From assembly GCA_020634755.1 (NCBI GenBank), contig JACKBC010000007.1, positions 62,001 to 126,000 of the forward strand: DNA of 64,000 bases, written 5' to 3'. The notes beneath the pieces were generated by a model, which saw nothing but the letters and a program-made list of their open reading frames with translations, did no database searches and was not told the origin of the DNA. The DNA is from Caldilineaceae bacterium. Lineage in GTDB: Bacteria; Chloroflexota; Anaerolineae; Caldilineales; Caldilineaceae. A program made the translations under genes and the position numbers. This document shows positions 62,201-64,000 of this stretch, in pieces; the first letter of the stretch is position 1, and each line of letters begins with the position of its first letter.

Positions 62201-62677
62201 CCACGGGTGCGGGCCGCGCTCGGCGCGCTGGATCCCGACGCGGTGGCGGCGCAGGTCAACGCCGGCGAAGCGGTTACGATTATGCTGGATGATGAGCCGG
62301 TGGCGCTCAGCGCCGATGAAGTGCTGGTGCAGTCGGATGCGGCCGAGGGGCTGGTGGTGGCTTCCGAAAAAGGCGTCACCGTGGCCATCGATTCGGTGAT
62401 CACGCCCGAGCTGGAGCAGGAAGGGTTGGCGCGCGAGCTGGTGCGCCGCATCCAGCAGCTGCGCAAGGACGCCGGGCTGGAGATCAGCGACCGCATTGCG
62501 CTCTACGTGTCCGGGGCCGAGGCTACCAAAGCCGTGGTGGGTGGCTTTAGTGAATATCTGCAAGCCGAAACATTGGCCACGCAGCTCGAAAGCAACGGCG
62601 CTGTTCCAGCCGATGCCGCCCAAGCTGAATTCAAGCTGGGCGATGAAGATGTGACGGTGGCGCTGGTCAAGCAGTAA
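59261..62677 (+). CDS. ileS: Isoleucyl-tRNA synthetase (class I)
   Basis: An 1138-residue class I synthetase charging tRNA-Ile. The HIGH motif is HHGW within NPMGVHHGWGRT (residues 54-64). The KMSKS position reads AMHKS in GRAMHKSWGN (near 676), so the first Lys and the Ser are replaced. Cysteine pairs CPRC, CWRC, CDDC and CPQC are present, and the editing (CP1) domain and anticodon-binding domain are of normal length. The start at 59261 has AGGAGCTATC; the frame is open back to 59129. Ile identity is supported by the T-box specifier 2.2 kb upstream. The stop overlaps the convergent DUF2442 gene by 11 bp. Confidence 0.92.
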   Translation: MAFEQVSNKADFIEQEHATLDFWRENSIFEKMRDLHRGQPKWSFIDGPITANNPMGVHHGWGRTFKDLYSRFWTMRGRELRYQNGFDCQGLWVEVEVEKELGFKSKKDIEEYGLDKFVLKCKERVLRYAAVQTRQSKRLGYAMEWNDPDRLEELADQLAESPFATITYQGPAGEVTDTVENVVGRLGLPELGGSYFTFSNENNYMIWTFLKRCWEKGWLYRGADVMPWCPRCATGISQHEIVTDGYADITHRSVTVRFPLRDRANESLLVWTTTPWTLTSNVAAAVGPELTYVKVQQADQIYYLSKGCTHMLKNEYTVLGELKGKEMAGWRYDGPFDDLPAAQQPGGVTTLTELTAGVSGSAAAVHRVILWSEVGEAEGTGIVHIAPGCGAEDFQLGKENGLPFIAPLTDEGIFVEQFGFLTGMHVSEVSDPIFENLKEKGLLYRIQNYTHRYPTCWRCKTELVFRLVAEWFISMGELYDKPRAEVTAEEKERSLRYQIMDSVDEARWVPEFGHAREMDWLRNMHDWMISKKRYWGLALPIWVCDDCKHFHVVGDENELQALAVEGWNEFAGHTPHRPFVDKVKIACPQCGGQMTRIADVGNPWLDAGIVGFSTLRYRSDHEYWEKWFPADWISESFPGQFRNWFYSLLAMSTVLAGKSPFKALFGYSTLIAEDGRAMHKSWGNSIEFNEAADKMGVDVMRWLYCAHKPENNLPFGYGRADDVRRRFLIPLWNVYSFFTTYAGLDGWTPNVAQFDPAQPEGPTPQSDNPLDTWILARLNQVLARVENALENYDAFAATMAVEPFIDDLTNWYVRRSRRRFWRSEQDGDKLNAYATLYHVLVKLTRLLAPMTPFVTEQIYQNLVRSANAGAYESIHHTSWPAVDTAAINETLIEQVDLARRVASLGLSARTSASLKVRQPLAKVLVHVSDGKAELSDDLIETVAEELNVKEFQFVNDAGALVSYKVLPNNKLLGPKFGAEFPRVRAALGALDPDAVAAQVNAGEAVTIMLDDEPVALSADEVLVQSDAAEGLVVASEKGVTVAIDSVITPELEQEGLARELVRRIQQLRKDAGLEISDRIALYVSGAEATKAVVGGFSEYLQAETLATQLESNGAVPADAAQAEFKLGDEDVTVALVKQ

Positions 62678-63044
62678 GCTGTTCCGTCGTGCGGAGCGCG
62701 TGTATCGGGTCAGAGAAGAGTCTGCGGCTTGCATCTGATCCGGTATACGTGCTACGCCGCAACCTCCCAGTCTGGGCCCGCGCCGCCAATGCATCCACAA
62801 CGCGTGGCCACTCATGGAGCGTCCAAGGATCAAAATCGGCTTCGTTGGGCCAAACCAAATTATAGGTTTCTTCATCGAGGTGTACTTGGTTGAACAGCGC
62901 TAATTCGCGCAGCGGACCATATAATTCACCATAAAGCACCGGTTCAAAATTTACGATCTGCTCCGCACCGTCATCAAAAGCAATTCGCAACGTATAAGGA
63001 GCTACTATTTCAAATTCAATTATATCAACGAGTGGATGCATCAT
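62667..63044 (-). CDS. DUF2442 family protein
   Basis: A 125-residue protein. The DUF2442 domain spans residues ~5-80 (VDIIEFEIVAPYTLRIAFDD, VLYGELYGPLRELALFNQVH, YNLVWPNEADFDPWTL), ending in the usual TLHEWP. A C-terminal Arg-rich tail of about 40 residues is not conserved. The start at 63044 has TGGAGTAAA upstream. DUF2442 genes commonly pair with DUF4160 genes in presumed toxin-antitoxin-like units, and a broken DUF4160 gene lies immediately upstream here. Confidence 0.85.
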   Translation of the reverse strand: MMHPLVDIIEFEIVAPYTLRIAFDDGAEQIVNFEPVLYGELYGPLRELALFNQVHLDEETYNLVWPNEADFDPWTLHEWPRVVDALAARAQTGRLRRSTYTGSDASRRLFSDPIHALRTTEQLTA

Positions 63045-63045
63045 T

Positions 63046-63315
63046 TTACTCCAGCCCATGAACTTTATCTGGTCTACCACCTTGCTGCACAATGTCCCAA
63101 TTCAATTTTAGTTCCTCTTGATGAATCTCTGCCCATGCCTCAACTAATCGTTATTGTCGAACAGGAAGAGCGCCAGCTAATTGACTGACAGGCTCAATAC
63201 CGTACGATGCGCGATATTGTTGATACCGTACATGAAAATGTGGCAAGTGGTGCTGGACATTCTCTTCTAAGTAGATGCTAATAATGATTCCATAGAACCG
63301 CGATATTTCTGGCAT
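63046..63315 (-). pseudogene. DUF4160 family gene with in-frame stop codon
   Basis: Read on the minus strand from the ATG at 63315, the frame gives MPEISRFYGIIISIYLEENV, HHLPHFHVRY and ALPVRQ. A TAA (63153-63151, codon 55) follows. The same frame then continues RLVEAWAEIHQEELKLNWDI and ends VHGLE with TAA at 63048-63046. Both halves match the DUF4160 pattern (start MPxISRFFG, PPHFH, later WAELHxxEL). A single nonsense change in codon 55 explains the interruption, so the gene is a pseudogene or depends on read-through. The DUF2442 start is 1 bp beyond the final stop. Confidence 0.8.
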
Positions 63316-63832
63316 GACAAAAATTCTGGACTATCTATTCTGCGCGTAAATCAATTCATAGAGATTGCTTTTTAAGCGGCTTATAAAAATGCAGGAAAAG
63401 TATACCATGAATTGCTTATATTGTGCCCCCCAATTTGGCGCCATTAAAGCTATTCCCAAAAGGGAAGCCGATGCAACGGATAAATGATTTTAGAGGCGCT
63501 GTGTAAACCGTGTTGTAATGAATTCGTAACATGTTCTTTCTCCGTTTTAAGCTATACTTTTCTTGCATCGTACTTCTCTCCGCTGGCCTGACATACAGGT
63601 TCCCGAATCACGCTTGACCCAAGCTTCACCCCCTTTTGCTGTTCTTGCGCGCTGTTCTTATCGAGACTGTAGACAAAAATTGTGCAGTGGCAAGACGGGC
63701 GCCATAGGCGGTGCATGTACCATCATCTCCTGTCGCTGGGGATTCCGCCGTCCATTACGCCCCTACGATTAGCGCACCTTTATCTCTTTTATCTATTAGA
63801 CCAGACATTGTCATTTCGCGGAGTGAATATAG
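63316..63832. other. Noncoding stretch, no feature recognised
   Basis: About 515 bases of AT-rich sequence between the DUF4160 pseudogene and the secreted-protein gene. I see no convincing gene, repeat family member or structured RNA. GCGGAG at about 63818-63823 is the ribosome-binding site for the next gene. Confidence 0.4.
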
Positions 63833-64000
63833 ATGCATATGCGGTTGGTGAAATTCCTCTTGGGCCTTGGCGCCCTTCTGCTCCTGGTGTTCGTACCTGT
63901 TCCAGCGACTGTACAAATTGTATATGGCGCCGGCGCGCCGCCCACGGTTGCCGTTACCGCACCGGGGCAGGCGGCCACCTTTACGGTGGGCGCTTCGATT
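63833..64000 (+). CDS. Secreted protein, N-terminal part (runs off window)
   Basis: The frame from the ATG at 63833 is open to the window edge (56 codons). The first ~27 residues form a signal peptide (basic MHMRLVK, then a Leu-rich core FLLGLGALLLLVF, and VPVPATVQ near the cleavage site). The mature part starts with Ala/Pro/Thr-rich sequence (GAGAPPTVAVTAPGQAATFT). A second ATG at 63839 is possible. Too little is visible to name a family. Confidence 0.7.
   Translation, partial: MHMRLVKFLLGLGALLLLVFVPVPATVQIVYGAGAPPTVAVTAPGQAATFTVGASI

Noticed and set aside
63563..63772. 69-residue plus-strand frame before the last gene
   Set aside because: No ribosome-binding site and no recognisable sequence; composition looks noncoding.

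Overview
The window reads as chromosomal DNA of a Chloroflexota bacterium, probably of the Anaerolineae/Caldilineae type. This is an inference from several things: stacked Opp/Dpp-type import cassettes with Ala/Asp-rich lipoprotein binding proteins, a type I-D CRISPR-Cas locus, an isoleucine T-box leader, moderate-to-high GC, and intergenic spaces crowded with small palindromic elements. No rRNA or tRNA gene was seen.

Layout. 1-1151: end of an acyl-CoA dehydrogenase and a GNAT acetyltransferase. 1249-21165: three oligopeptide/dipeptide-family ABC importers. Cassette 1 is dppD-dppF-SBP-dppB-dppC. Cassette 2 is SBP-dppB-dppC without ATPases. Cassette 3 is SBP-dppB-dppC-dppD-dppF. The cassette-3 binding protein looks circularly permuted (lobe II before lobe I) and its DppC-like permease carries a large extracytoplasmic insertion. 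In all three cassettes a strong hairpin sits between the SBP and the first permease. 21407-25839: a small membrane protein and the chaperone set dnaK, grpE, dnaJ on the minus strand, with miniature elements between dnaK and grpE. 26115-28130: a NYN-LOTUS putative ribonuclease. 28222-31962: a sulfur module (two rhodaneses, a TusA-like protein, a YeeE/TsuA-like transporter). 32513-36405: a HigBA-like pair, an enolase-superfamily enzyme, a WYL regulator and a lone CopG-like antitoxin.

36636-52137 is a complete type I-D CRISPR-Cas locus: cas3', cas10d, csc2, csc1, cas6, cas4, cas1, cas2, then 52 repeats of 37 bp. Inside the 3' end of cas10d a very strong ribosome-binding site precedes an in-frame ATG (41538), as expected for separate translation of the small subunit Cas11d. 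The operon is interrupted by a VapBC remnant (between csc1 and cas6) and a frameshifted four-helix-bundle (S23-type) gene (between cas6 and cas4). Short tandem repeats lie between cas6, cas4, cas1 and cas2.

52587-56882: an HD hydrolase flanked by direct repeats, an apparent minus-strand operon (AEP-type primase, B3/B4-domain protein, M55 D-aminopeptidase), and a truncated Uma2-like gene. 56945-62677: a T-box leader with apparent Ile specifier controlling alaX-like, degenerate Y1-transposase, Nudix and ileS genes. A miniature element appears to sit between the T-box and its terminator. The end holds a DUF4160/DUF2442 pair whose DUF4160 gene has an in-frame stop, and the start of a secreted protein cut by the window edge.

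Systems-level reading. A dispersed element of about 85 bp ending in a 15-bp palindrome occurs upstream of two binding-protein genes and, in matching orientation, upstream of the enolase-superfamily gene. The palindrome alone occurs next to a promoter upstream of dppD. This suggests a shared uptake/catabolism regulon and is, with the permuted transporter, the least explained feature here.
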